Source: Candidatus Accumulibacter aalborgensis (GTDB lineage: Bacteria > Pseudomonadota > Gammaproteobacteria > Burkholderiales > Rhodocyclaceae). Taken from it: 64,000 nucleotides of DNA. The notes below the pieces were generated by a model. The model made no database searches, was not told the DNA's origin, and worked only from the letters and a program-made list of their open reading frames with translations. Of the stretch, positions 25,200 to 33,889 are shown one piece after another (the first letter of the stretch is position 1; the number at the start of each line of letters is the position of its first letter). Position numbers and translations under genes: made by a program. The stretch is from assembly GCF_900089955.1 (NCBI RefSeq), contig NZ_FLQX01000094.1:140872-204871 (forward strand). Direction: 5' to 3'.

Positions 25200-26350
25200 G
25201 CCAGCCAATCGCCGCATTCAGACAGAGCCAGCCACTGACCCTGGGAGTCGAGCTTGAGTTGCAGTTGGTTTCCCTGCGCGATTTCGACCTGACGCGTGGC
25301 GCGACGGATCTCCTCGGCAGCATGGACTACGATGGCCGCTTCGGTGAAATAAAGCTTGAAATCACCGAAAGCATGATCGAGGTCAGCACCCTGCCGCGGA
25401 CAGTCGTCGATGGCATTGCTGCCGACCTTGCTGGCCTGCGACAAACGCTCGTCAGTCAGTGCGCGCGCAACCATATCGCTGTCTGCGGCGGCGGCACGCA
25501 TCCCTTCCATCGCTGGGCGGAGCGCCGGATCTGTCCAGGTGGTCGCTTCGATGAGATCTACCACCGTTATGGCTACCTGGCCAAGCAATTCACGGTCTTT
25601 GGCCAGCACATTCATGTTGGCTGTACGTCGGGTGACGAAGCGATCTGGTTGACGCAAGCCCTGGGACCGTACGTGCCTATTTTCATCGCCTTGTCGGCAT
25701 CGTCGCCGTTCGTCGATGGCGTCGATACCTTTTTCCAGTCTGCGCGCCTGAATGCCGTCTCGGCCTTCCCCTTGAGCGGCCAATGCCCGGCACTGCGCGA
25801 CTGGGCAGAGTTCATTGAACACTTTTCCTTTCTGCAGGCCTGCGGCATTGCTCGCAGCATCAAGGACCTCTACTGGGACATTCGTCCCAAGCCCGAATTC
25901 GGCACGGTGGAAATTCGCGTCTGCGATACGCCACTGACTGTTGAACGAGCCACGGCGCTGGCGGCACTGGCGCAAAGCCTGGTCCACCATCTCCTGCGGA
26001 CTCGACCCGTGCTCAGCACCCAACTGCAGCTATATGTCGCACGTTACAACAAGTTCCAGGCCTGCCGCTATGGGTTCGACGCCCAGATCTCTGATCCGGT
26101 CAGCCGGCGACAAGTGCCTCTCCGGCAGATCGCGCGTGAATCGTTTCGCCTGCTGGTCGACGATGCGCGCGCGCTTGGCTGCTCGGAATCGTTGGAACTG
26201 CTCGCTGCCTCGCTGACCACAGAGATCTCCGACGCCAACTGGCTGCGCCGACGTCAAGCCATGCACAGGAACCTGAACGATGTCGTTCGTGAGGCAGCCA
26301 TGTGTTTCAGCAACACGGCGAGCACCCACCTCGAAGGGAAGCCACGATGA
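25196..26350 (+). CDS. ybdK: YbdK/GCS2-family carboxylate-amine ligase
   Basis: A 384-residue ATP-grasp-like glutamate-cysteine-ligase-family enzyme (GCS2). LTLGVELELQLVSLRDFDLT is the ATP/substrate N-terminal motif. IKLEITESMIEVST, AVCGGGTHPFHRW, FTVFGQHIHVGC and YWDIRPKPEFGTVEIRVCDTP are the conserved metal- and substrate-binding blocks. E. coli YbdK has weak gamma-glutamylcysteine ligase activity; the true substrate pair is usually unknown. ATGA overlaps couple it to both neighbours. Confidence 0.93.
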   Translation: MSQPIAAFRQSQPLTLGVELELQLVSLRDFDLTRGATDLLGSMDYDGRFGEIKLEITESMIEVSTLPRTVVDGIAADLAGLRQTLVSQCARNHIAVCGGGTHPFHRWAERRICPGGRFDEIYHRYGYLAKQFTVFGQHIHVGCTSGDEAIWLTQALGPYVPIFIALSASSPFVDGVDTFFQSARLNAVSAFPLSGQCPALRDWAEFIEHFSFLQACGIARSIKDLYWDIRPKPEFGTVEIRVCDTPLTVERATALAALAQSLVHHLLRTRPVLSTQLQLYVARYNKFQACRYGFDAQISDPVSRRQVPLRQIARESFRLLVDDARALGCSESLELLAASLTTEISDANWLRRRQAMHRNLNDVVREAAMCFSNTASTHLEGKPR

Positions 26351-27609
26351 AGCACTGGCTGGCGCTACTGCCGTTGATCCTGCCTCTGGCGTGGCCAGTG
26401 CAGGCAGTGGAACAATGTGTCATCGAGCCAGTCGGCAAGAGCGCAAGAAGCCTTGGACCATGGATCGGCCAGGACAACTGGCTGGCGCCGGAGAACCTGC
26501 GCATCGGCTTGCAGTCAGCCGGTAGTTTCATGCCACTGCTGAAAATCACGGGGACCGCATCGCCACAAATCCCGCGTCCGGCGCCGCGACAGCTCGAAAT
26601 CGACAAAATCAAGGCGATCGACCCGATCGATCAGAAACAGCGCGATATCGGATTCCTGCTCGACACCCGCTTGTATGCCGATGGCCTGCTGGTGTGGCGG
26701 CACGGCAAAGTGTTCAGCGAGCGCTACTGGAACGGGCTCACCGCGCAGCAACCGCGCCTGTTGCTTGGCGGTACCCGACCGCTGCTCTCGCTGATGGGGG
26801 CCATGGCTATTGCGCAGGGCAAACTCTCGCCCGACAGATCAGTCGTCCGTCAGATCCCGGCCCTTGCTGCTCAAACGGGACTACGCAAGCTTTCGCTTCG
26901 ACGCCTGCTTGAAGGAGACAGTCGCTTCGACTGGTCGCCACAAGAGTTCAGTGAGTGGCAGGCGGCCGGCGGATGGACCTCCGGCAAGGCCGTCGGGGGA
27001 GTTCGGACATGGCTCAACGAGCCGAGCCGCTGGGAAAGGGATTTCTCTGCGGAACCGATGGCCGGCGAAGTCGGCCCTGACGGCGACCTGCTTACCTGGG
27101 CACTCGCTGAAGCCTATCGATTGCCGCTGGCGCGGATTTTTTGCGAAGAATTGTTCAGCAAGCTCCGTCCGGAGAGTGCGGCCCTTTGGCTGACCGACGC
27201 GCAGGGAACCGAACTGTCCACAGGATTGGCGCTCTCACTGCGCGATTTTGCCCGTTTGGGGCAACTGTTGATCGAGGTCAGGAACAGCGGTCATCGCAGC
27301 AGGATTCCGAACTGGTTCATCGAAACCCTGACTGCCTCGGCCGGGCTGCGAACAACGAATGCTCCGGAGCTCTCTGGCCTGAAAAAGGGAAGCGAATTCC
27401 GCTATGGTTTTGTACACCTTGGCGGGGCACAGAACCGCATCGCCATTCTTGGTCCGTACGGCAACAGCCTCTACATCGACTTTGATCGCCAACTGGTGAT
27501 TGCCATTTTTGCTGCCTACCCGAGGAACCACTCTCCCGGCCTGCGAGCTACGCTCGAGCAGGTTTGGGACGCCCTGGGCTCGGCAACGCAAGCGACCGGC
27601 AAGCGGTGA
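26347..27609 (+). CDS. Exported serine-hydrolase-fold protein lacking catalytic SxxK (pseudoenzyme)
   Basis: A 420-residue protein with a signal peptide (MKHWLALLPLILPLAWPVQA). The fold is that of class C beta-lactamase/6-aminohexanoate hydrolase: the active-site helix region LLLGGTRPLLSLMGAMAIAQGKLSPDR, then RKLSLRRLLEGDSRFDW, and a C-terminal LGPYGNSLYIDFDRQLVIAIFA. The usual SMSK tetrad aligns with GGTR, so nucleophile Ser and base Lys both appear lost. The second Tyr motif is also absent. It is the operon's last gene, coupled to ybdK by ATGA. A ligand-binding periplasmic role is more likely than hydrolysis. Confidence 0.8.
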   Translation: MKHWLALLPLILPLAWPVQAVEQCVIEPVGKSARSLGPWIGQDNWLAPENLRIGLQSAGSFMPLLKITGTASPQIPRPAPRQLEIDKIKAIDPIDQKQRDIGFLLDTRLYADGLLVWRHGKVFSERYWNGLTAQQPRLLLGGTRPLLSLMGAMAIAQGKLSPDRSVVRQIPALAAQTGLRKLSLRRLLEGDSRFDWSPQEFSEWQAAGGWTSGKAVGGVRTWLNEPSRWERDFSAEPMAGEVGPDGDLLTWALAEAYRLPLARIFCEELFSKLRPESAALWLTDAQGTELSTGLALSLRDFARLGQLLIEVRNSGHRSRIPNWFIETLTASAGLRTTNAPELSGLKKGSEFRYGFVHLGGAQNRIAILGPYGNSLYIDFDRQLVIAIFAAYPRNHSPGLRATLEQVWDALGSATQATGKR

Positions 27610-27690
27610 GGCGACTGCCCACACTAGGGTACGAAGACTCCCGCCGAGGGCATGTGCAAGACCGGATCACTATGGTTCATCCCGCACGGG

Positions 27691-28965
27691 CTAACCGCGC
27701 TTGATGTGCACTTTGGTGACCGTGCGGGCGCTGACCGTCCGCACCGTGAATTGATAGCTCTCCTCGTGGATATGGCTCCCCACCGGTGGAATCGTGCGCA
27801 GGCGGTTGATGATCAGCCCGGCCACGGTATGAGCCGCTTCCATGGGGATGTTGAGATGCAGTTCCTCGTTGATCTGCGAGATGGGTGTTCGGCCATCGAC
27901 CAGGAATTCGCCTGGTGCCAGTTCCTTGATCAGGATGCGCTGCTTGCTGCGGTGGGACTCGTACTCATCGAAATCGTAGCCGACATCGATTTCTCCCACC
28001 ACTTCCTCGAAGATGTCTTCCATGCTGAGAATGCCGATGGCCAGTCCGAACTCATTGACGACCACCGCCATGAAGTCGATCGGACGCGATAACAGCGTCG
28101 TGATGGTCCGGTCGATGGGTTGCCTTGAGGTGACGTAGACCGGCTCCTGGATGAAGCTGGCCTTGGCTCTGCGGTTGATGTCGGAGGCCATCAAGTCCCA
28201 TGAGTTCAGGGTCAGAATGCCGATGATATTGGACATGTTGCCGCGATAGACCGGCAAGCGATTATAGCCATGTGCAAGAACGAGTTTCACGGTCTCCTCC
28301 ATGCTGGCGTGCTCGCTGATGCCCACCACCTCGTCGAGCGGAGTCATCACCTCACCCACGGATGTCTCCGAGAAGCGGGTGATGCGCGCCACCTTCTCGG
28401 CGTCGAAGCTGCCATCCTGATCGTCCGTGGCCGATGACATTTCCAGAAGCATGCGCAATTCCTCGCGAGTGATCAGGCCGCTTTTCACCGCGGTGGTCCC
28501 GCCTGCCAGGCGAGCGGCGAAGCGAGCGATGCGACTGAAAACGAAGATCACCGGAAAGTAAAGCCAGGAAAAAAAGCGCAGACCGTAGACGATGCGGGTG
28601 ACCAGAAAGTCGGCTTTCTGCTGGTAGATGCTCTTCGGAACGATCTCCCCCAGAATCAGCAGGAAGGGTGTGGCGATGAGCACCGAGAGGATGTCACCCT
28701 CAGGCCCGAAAACCTCGATAAAGATCAGCGTAACCATTGTCGAGACGGTCACCGTCGTGACGTTGGTGCCCACCAGGGTCGTTCCCAGCAGTATGTCGGG
28801 CGTCTTGTACAGTTTCAAAACCAGCGCTGCGCCCTTGTCACCCGTCTTGGCCAGGTGACGCAACCTGATCTTGTCGCTGTTGACCATGGCGATCTCCGAC
28901 CCGGAGAAGAAGCCCTTGAGCAGAATGAAGACCACGATCACCAGGCATTCGATAAAGGTTTCCAT
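27691..28965 (-). CDS. CNNM/HlyC-CorC-type membrane protein with CBS pair (second gene)
   Basis: A 424-residue protein with an N-terminal DUF21 transmembrane domain (residues 1-170, including GFFSGSEIAMVNSDKIRL and GEIVPKSIYQ), a CBS pair (about 200-330, VGEVMTPLDEVVGI) and a C-terminal CorC_HlyC domain (PGEFLVDGRTPISQINEEL). The family exports or regulates Mg2+ and related cations. It starts three bases before the preceding paralogue's stop region and is translated with it; the two may form a heterodimer. No haemolytic function is implied by the family name. Confidence 0.92.
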   Translation of the reverse strand: METFIECLVIVVFILLKGFFSGSEIAMVNSDKIRLRHLAKTGDKGAALVLKLYKTPDILLGTTLVGTNVTTVTVSTMVTLIFIEVFGPEGDILSVLIATPFLLILGEIVPKSIYQQKADFLVTRIVYGLRFFSWLYFPVIFVFSRIARFAARLAGGTTAVKSGLITREELRMLLEMSSATDDQDGSFDAEKVARITRFSETSVGEVMTPLDEVVGISEHASMEETVKLVLAHGYNRLPVYRGNMSNIIGILTLNSWDLMASDINRRAKASFIQEPVYVTSRQPIDRTITTLLSRPIDFMAVVVNEFGLAIGILSMEDIFEEVVGEIDVGYDFDEYESHRSKQRILIKELAPGEFLVDGRTPISQINEELHLNIPMEAAHTVAGLIINRLRTIPPVGSHIHEESYQFTVRTVSARTVTKVHIKRG

Positions 28966-28968
28966 GAC

Positions 28969-30474
28969 TCAGACCTCTTTCTTGGTGGCGGGAACTTGAT
29001 CAACGCACGGCGTTTCCTGACCAGCCAGGCCCGGCAATTGCGACGAGAAAACCGAGTGCGCATGTTGTACCGTCGTAGCCACCGCCGCATCCGGCGAGCC
29101 AGCGCTCGCTCCGTTGGTTTCATCAGTCAGCGCTCGCGAGGGAACACTGTCCTCGCTGTCCGTCGGATCGGGATCGGGTCCCATTCCCAGCCGGGTCACG
29201 CGCAATTCCTTGATGCGCAAGCCCTGCATACGTTCAACGGCAAGCAGGAAGCCCTCGAAGGTGACCGAGTCCCCGAGCCTCGGCAAGCGGTTGAGCAGGC
29301 GCATGACCACCCCGCCGACCGTATTCATGCTGGGGTCATCTAGGCTGGCGCCCACCAACTGGTTGAAGTCCACCAGGCTCATGTCACCTGGGATCGAGTA
29401 TATCTTGTGCACCTCGATCTCCGTGACGCCGGGCTCCTGTGGCGGGGCCAGCCTGCCAAGCATGAATGCCGCCACGTCACGGATCGAAACGATCCCCAGC
29501 ACGTTGGCGTATTCGCCAATCACCAGTGCCGTGCGCGTGCGGTTCTCCTGGAAGAACTCGACCATTTCGTCAACCTTCTTGGTCGAGGGAACAAAGTGAG
29601 GTTGCCGCATCACGTCGCGCACACTCATTGCCGCCAGGTCGGCGCCACTGCGAACCAGCTTGATAACGTCTTCCGAATGAAGGAAACCGACGATCATCGC
29701 CGGGCTATCCTCGAACAGCGGCACACGCGCATGGTGGATGGCCTGGAAGGCTGCCACCAGATCCGGCAAAGGTTGCTCCACATCGAGCGAAACCATGCTC
29801 GAAATAGGCGTCATGATGTCGACCACCTGAGCCTCGGAGGCCTCCAGCATGTTGTCGATGAGAATGCGCTCCGTCGGCACGATCACGCCGCTGGCCTCGC
29901 CTTCCTCCACCAGCGTACGGAATTCGTCGGAATGAAGCAGGTTATCCTTCTTCACCGGTTCGCCGACGATGGCCGAAGTGATTCGGTCGGCAACGGCGCG
30001 CACCGCGTTGCGCAGCGGCGTGATCAAGGCGATCCATTTGGGTAACAGCGACGCCGTGATATTGGTGGCAATCATCATCGGGTAAGTGACGGCGATGGTC
30101 TTGGGTGTGACCTCTCCGAACAGGAGGAGCAACGGAACCATCACCAGAATGTTGATCCAGGTGGTCTGGTCGTCGGTGAAATACTTCAAGAAAATGGCCG
30201 CCATGTTGGCCGACGAGGCAATGTTCACCAGTTCGTTGCCGCACAGCAGCGAGATGATCAGGCGGCGCGGCTCTTCGAGCATGTCGTGAATACTCTTGCT
30301 GCGCGGATGCTGACTGTTGCGCAACCTTTGCAGGTCGAAGGAAGTCAGCGAAAAGAGGGCTGTTTCCGATCCGGAAAAGAACGCCGACATGGTCAGCAGC
30401 AGCACCTGAACGCAGCCTCGGATGATCAGTTCAAGATCAATCCAGGCAGGTATTTGAACAGCCGATAGGTCCAT
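28969..30474 (-). CDS. CNNM/HlyC-CorC-type membrane protein with CBS pair (first gene)
   Basis: A 501-residue paralogue of the downstream product. DUF21 occupies residues 10-190 (SAFFSGSETALFSLTSFDLQRL, GEVTPKTIAVTYP), a CBS pair 205-335 (VVDIMTPISSMVSLD, MSVRDVMRQPHFVPS) and CorC_HlyC 350-430. The last 70 residues are acidic, Ser/Ala-rich and probably disordered. It heads the minus-strand pair and lies between the intact serine-hydrolase-like gene and a decayed fragment of a similar gene. Confidence 0.92.
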   Translation of the reverse strand: MDLSAVQIPAWIDLELIIRGCVQVLLLTMSAFFSGSETALFSLTSFDLQRLRNSQHPRSKSIHDMLEEPRRLIISLLCGNELVNIASSANMAAIFLKYFTDDQTTWINILVMVPLLLLFGEVTPKTIAVTYPMMIATNITASLLPKWIALITPLRNAVRAVADRITSAIVGEPVKKDNLLHSDEFRTLVEEGEASGVIVPTERILIDNMLEASEAQVVDIMTPISSMVSLDVEQPLPDLVAAFQAIHHARVPLFEDSPAMIVGFLHSEDVIKLVRSGADLAAMSVRDVMRQPHFVPSTKKVDEMVEFFQENRTRTALVIGEYANVLGIVSIRDVAAFMLGRLAPPQEPGVTEIEVHKIYSIPGDMSLVDFNQLVGASLDDPSMNTVGGVVMRLLNRLPRLGDSVTFEGFLLAVERMQGLRIKELRVTRLGMGPDPDPTDSEDSVPSRALTDETNGASAGSPDAAVATTVQHAHSVFSSQLPGLAGQETPCVDQVPATKKEV

Positions 30475-30596
30475 TGATAGCCTCCTCCGCTACTTTTCGG
30501 AGGGCAACTCGCCATGCTGCTGATGGCCGGCTTCTTCCCCCCTTTTTTTGTGCAATCTCGGAGTTTAACCGATCTTCCCGCTTGCGCGCCTGATTG

Positions 30597-30776
30597 CCTC
30601 CCCAAGAACACAGCGACTGGCCCGCAGAATGGGCTTCCGGGAAGGCCGCCGGAGCCATTCAGAGATGGCTCAACCCGCCGGGCCACCGGGAAGAGCATCT
30701 TTCTGCGCGACCGCTTGCTGACCAGAGGAGCTACGATACGCTGCCATGCTTTCTCCTCGAAGATGCGCAAGTAACA
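30597..30776 (+). pseudogene. Decayed fragment of a serine-hydrolase-like gene
   Basis: This non-coding stretch translates (frame of 30594) to PPQEHSDWPAEWASGKAAGA, then IQRWLNPPGHREEHLSARPL. It parallels SPQEFSEWQAAGGWTSGKAVGG and RTWLNEPSRWERDFSAEPM in the protein encoded at 26347-27609. The DNA also aligns without gaps for about 84 bases at roughly 70 percent identity, in the same orientation. The fragment has no start and no downstream domain. It suggests duplication followed by loss, with the two CNNM genes now lying between the copies. Confidence 0.6.
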
Positions 30777-30823
30777 GGAGAATGTCATCGCCCTCCGGTC
30801 AGCCTGACCAGGTGAAGAAGCCT

Positions 30824-30852
30824 TTGACTCGCTGCTTGATGTCAAGGATACT
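30824..30852 (+). promoter_or_regulatory. Sigma-70 promoter of the V-ATPase operon
   Basis: TTGACT (30824-30829), 17-base spacer, GATACT (30847-30852). Predicted start near 30859, about 44 bases before ATG 30903. Confidence 0.7.
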
Positions 30853-30865
30853 CCCGCCCCAAGCG

Positions 30866-30877
30866 GGCAAATTTGCC
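30866..30877. promoter_or_regulatory. Perfect 12-base palindrome in the V-ATPase leader
   Basis: GGCAAATTTGCC sits about 14 bases downstream of the -10 box, overlapping a short CCCGC/GCGGG hairpin. Position and symmetry suit a repressor operator. No known regulator is assigned. Confidence 0.45.
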
Positions 30878-30902
30878 ACCTGTACGTGGGCGAGGATTTA
30901 TT

Positions 30903-31541
30903 ATGGCTATAGAGCTACAAGATTTAATAGATCGTATCAATCAGGAGGCGATCGAGAAAGGCGCGACCGCCGCGGAGAAGCTTCTTGCCCAGGCAAAGGC
31001 GGAGGCCGCGACCCTGCTGAAGGATGCTGAAGCAGCGGCCAAGGCACGACTGGAAAAGGCCGAGAAGGACTCCGAAGTATATGTCGAACGGAGTTCCCGT
31101 ACTCTGGAACAAGCGGCGCGAGACCTGCTGATTGGCGTCGGGCAGGCCATCGAGAACATCATTCAGGACATCGTGAGTGTTTCGACCGATCAGGCGCTCG
31201 ACCCTGATACGCTCAAGCCGATGATGGTCAAGATGGCCGAAGCCTATGCCGAGAAAAACGGTGCTGAAAGCCGTATCGAGTTCATCATCGGCGAGCGCGA
31301 TCAAGCAGAAATCGTCAGCTTTTTCGCCGACCAGTACCGGCGACACCTCGTCAGTGGGGTAGATATCAACATCGACCACGGCGTCCGCAAGGGTTTCCGT
31401 GTCACGCTTGAAGACGAGCGCGTGTACCACGATTTCACCAAGCCGGCCATCGCTGAGGCACTGGCCAGTTTCGTCCGCCCCCACTTGGCAGCGATTGTCC
31501 ATCGTGCCGCGCGCGTCGCGAGCAGCGGCGACAAACCCTGA
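30903..31541 (+). CDS. ntpE: V-type ATP synthase subunit E
   Basis: A 212-residue peripheral-stalk subunit. Residues 1-75 form a long Ala/Glu/Lys-rich coiled coil (LLAQAKAEAATLLKDAEAAAKARLEKAEKD). The C-terminal half is globular. It is the first gene of the operon, with GGGCGAGGAT before its ATG. In V/A-type enzymes subunit E links the catalytic head to the membrane subunit I, usually paired with a small G/H subunit that is not evident here. Confidence 0.88.
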   Translation: MAIELQDLIDRINQEAIEKGATAAEKLLAQAKAEAATLLKDAEAAAKARLEKAEKDSEVYVERSSRTLEQAARDLLIGVGQAIENIIQDIVSVSTDQALDPDTLKPMMVKMAEAYAEKNGAESRIEFIIGERDQAEIVSFFADQYRRHLVSGVDINIDHGVRKGFRVTLEDERVYHDFTKPAIAEALASFVRPHLAAIVHRAARVASSGDKP

Positions 31542-31559
31542 CGCAGTACGAGGCGGACG

Positions 31560-32159
31560 ATGCCTTACCACTATCTGGTCGCGAGCCTGCCGATGTTGTT
31601 TTTCGGCGATCAGAATCCCTTTTCGGCACGTGAATTCCTGTCGCGTTGCGTCGGAGTGCTCAAGACCGAACATCTGGCAATTCTGGAGGCCGTCCTGCAC
31701 GGACAGTCGGTAGTCGGAAACGCCTTTGCCATGACCTGGGCTGCCCGCGAGACGCAAGTACGTAACGCCGTCGCTCGTTTTCGCGCAATGCGACTGGGAG
31801 TCGATTCGCAGGCGTTTCAGCGGCCGCACGCCGGATTCGATGTCGGCTTGGCGCAAGCGGTAACCGACGCCCTGGCCCAACACACCCCCCTTGAGCGCGA
31901 GCAGGCGCTCGACCGTTGCCGCTGGAGTATAGCTGACGAACTGGCCCTGGCTGATCCCTTCGGCTTCGGGACCATCCTGGCCTTCGCTGTCAAGCTGCGC
32001 ATCACCGAGCGCTGGACGGGACTGACCGAAGCCACGGGACAGCGCAAGGTCGAGGAATTCATCGAGGCCATGACGAAACCGCAGGACCCGGCAGCGAAGA
32101 GGAGCGATCCGGAAGCCAGGAGGCGCCCTGCCGGCACCAGAAAAATGAGCGAAACATGA
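31560..32159 (+). CDS. DUF2764 protein of V-ATPase operons (subunit C-like position)
   Basis: A 199-residue protein beginning MPYHYLVASLPMLFFGDQNP, the typical start of DUF2764 proteins found between subunits E and A in V-ATPase operons of Chlamydia, spirochaetes and Bacteroidetes. It is mainly helical with conserved WSIADELA and DPFGFGTILAFAVKLRI. The last 30 residues are basic and probably flexible. It presumably replaces subunit C, connecting rotor and stator; this is inferred from position. It overlaps the subunit A start by four bases. Confidence 0.8.
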   Translation: MPYHYLVASLPMLFFGDQNPFSAREFLSRCVGVLKTEHLAILEAVLHGQSVVGNAFAMTWAARETQVRNAVARFRAMRLGVDSQAFQRPHAGFDVGLAQAVTDALAQHTPLEREQALDRCRWSIADELALADPFGFGTILAFAVKLRITERWTGLTEATGQRKVEEFIEAMTKPQDPAAKRSDPEARRRPAGTRKMSET

Positions 32160-33889
32160 ACGCAAACAATGGCAAAATCATCGGCGTCAGCGGCAACCTG
32201 CTGACCGTAGAGTTCACCAAAGCGGTGGTCCAAAATGAGGTCGCCTACGCGATCACGGGAAACCGTCGGCTCAAGTCCGAGGTCATCCGTATCCGCGGCT
32301 CGTATGCGGACCTCCAGGTGTTCGAGGACACCACCGGGCTGAAGGAGGGTGACCGCGTCGACTTCACTGGTGAGTTGTTGGCCGTCGAGCTTGGCCCCGG
32401 TCTGCTCACACAAATCTTCGACGGGCTCCAGAATCCGCTCCCGCAACTGGCTGAGCAATGCGGCTTTTTCCTCCAGCGTGGGATCTATCTCGATCCGCTG
32501 CCCCGCGACCGGCACTGGGCGTTTACGCCCACGGCCACGCCAGGTGATCGCGTCACAGCCGGTGAAACCCTCGGCACGGTACCCGAAGGGATCTTTCAGC
32601 ACCGCATCATGGTGCCGTTCAAGCTGGGAGGTGTGTTGACCGTGGAGCGGATCGCCGCGCCGGGAGATTATACCGTCGGTGAACCGATCGCCATGCTGCG
32701 CGACGCCGACGACGAGCCTGTCGAAGTGACCCTGATGCAACGCTGGCCGGTAAAAATCCCGATCCGCGCTTACGCCGAGCGGCTACGTCCAAGCGAGCCC
32801 CTGGTCACCAAGGTGCGCATCGTTGACACTTTCTACCCGGTGGCACGCGGGGGTACCTACTGTATCCCGGGGCCCTTTGGCGCCGGCAAGACCGTGCTGC
32901 AGCAGATCACCAGCCGCTACGCCGACGTGGACATCGTGATCGTCGCCGCTTGCGGCGAGCGGGCTGGCGAGGTCGTCGAGACGCTGCGCGAGTTTCCCCA
33001 ACTGACCGACCCGCGTACCGGCAAGAGCCTGATGGAACGTACCTTGATCATCTGCAACACCAGTTCGATGCCGGTCGCAGCGCGCGAGGCGTCGGTGTAC
33101 ACCGCAGTGACGATCGCCGAGTATTACCGTCAGATGGGTCTGAACGTGCTGTTACTGGCCGACTCCACTTCGCGCTGGGCGCAGGCGCTGCGCGAGATGT
33201 CCGGTCGCCTGGAGGAGATTCCTGGCGAGGAGGCCTTCCCTGCCTACCTCGAATCGGTGATCGCCGCGTTCTATGAGCGCGGCGGTATCGTCCGACTGAA
33301 GGACGGCAGCTTGGGCTCGGTCACCATCGGCGGTACGGTCAGTCCTGCCGGCGGCAACTTCGAGGAACCCGTCACGCAGAGCACACTGAAGGTCGTCGGA
33401 GCGTTTCACGGCTTGTCCAGGGAGCGCTCGGACCAACGCCGTTTCCCGGCCATTGATCCGCTAGATAGTTGGAGCCAGTACCCCGGAGTGGTCTCTGCCG
33501 AGCAGGTCAGCGCCGCCCGCGTCATGCTGCACGCCGGCAACGACGTCAAGCAAATGATGAAGGTCGTCGGCGAGGAAGGTACCTCGATCGACGACTTTGT
33601 CGTCTTCCTCAAGAGCGAGTACCTCGACGCGGTCTATTTGCAGCAGGATGCCTACCACGACGTCGATGGCGCCAGCAGCGCCGAGCGCCAGCGCCACGTA
33701 TTCGACCGCATCTACCGGATGCTCAAGTGCAGACTGAGCTTCGACGACAAGGATGGCGCACGCCGCTTCTTCCAGCGGCTGACGCAGACAACCAGGGACT
33801 GGAACCGGGTGGACCATCAGGCAATGGAATTCCAGCAGATTGAACAGCGGATCGAGCAGATGCTCGCAGAGGTGTCGGACTATGCATAA
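32156..33889 (+). CDS. ntpA: V-type ATP synthase catalytic subunit A
   Basis: A 577-residue catalytic ATPase subunit. It has the N-terminal beta-barrel ([15 protein letters not shown]), the non-homologous bulge region (about 110-190), the P-loop [12 protein letters not shown] (about residue 240), the GER Glu region [11 protein letters not shown], the Walker B strand [14 protein letters not shown] and a C-terminal helical domain. It shows no truncation and is longer than F-type beta as expected for V/A enzymes. Its gene is flanked tightly by DUF2764 and subunit B genes. Confidence 0.97.
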   Translation: MNANNGKIIGVSGNLLTVEFTKAVVQNEVAYAITGNRRLKSEVIRIRGSYADLQVFEDTTGLKEGDRVDFTGELLAVELGPGLLTQIFDGLQNPLPQLAEQCGFFLQRGIYLDPLPRDRHWAFTPTATPGDRVTAGETLGTVPEGIFQHRIMVPFKLGGVLTVERIAAPGDYTVGEPIAMLRDADDEPVEVTLMQRWPVKIPIRAYAERLRPSEPLVTKVRIVDTFYPVARGGTYCIPGPFGAGKTVLQQITSRYADVDIVIVAACGERAGEVVETLREFPQLTDPRTGKSLMERTLIICNTSSMPVAAREASVYTAVTIAEYYRQMGLNVLLLADSTSRWAQALREMSGRLEEIPGEEAFPAYLESVIAAFYERGGIVRLKDGSLGSVTIGGTVSPAGGNFEEPVTQSTLKVVGAFHGLSRERSDQRRFPAIDPLDSWSQYPGVVSAEQVSAARVMLHAGNDVKQMMKVVGEEGTSIDDFVVFLKSEYLDAVYLQQDAYHDVDGASSAERQRHVFDRIYRMLKCRLSFDDKDGARRFFQRLTQTTRDWNRVDHQAMEFQQIEQRIEQMLAEVSDYA

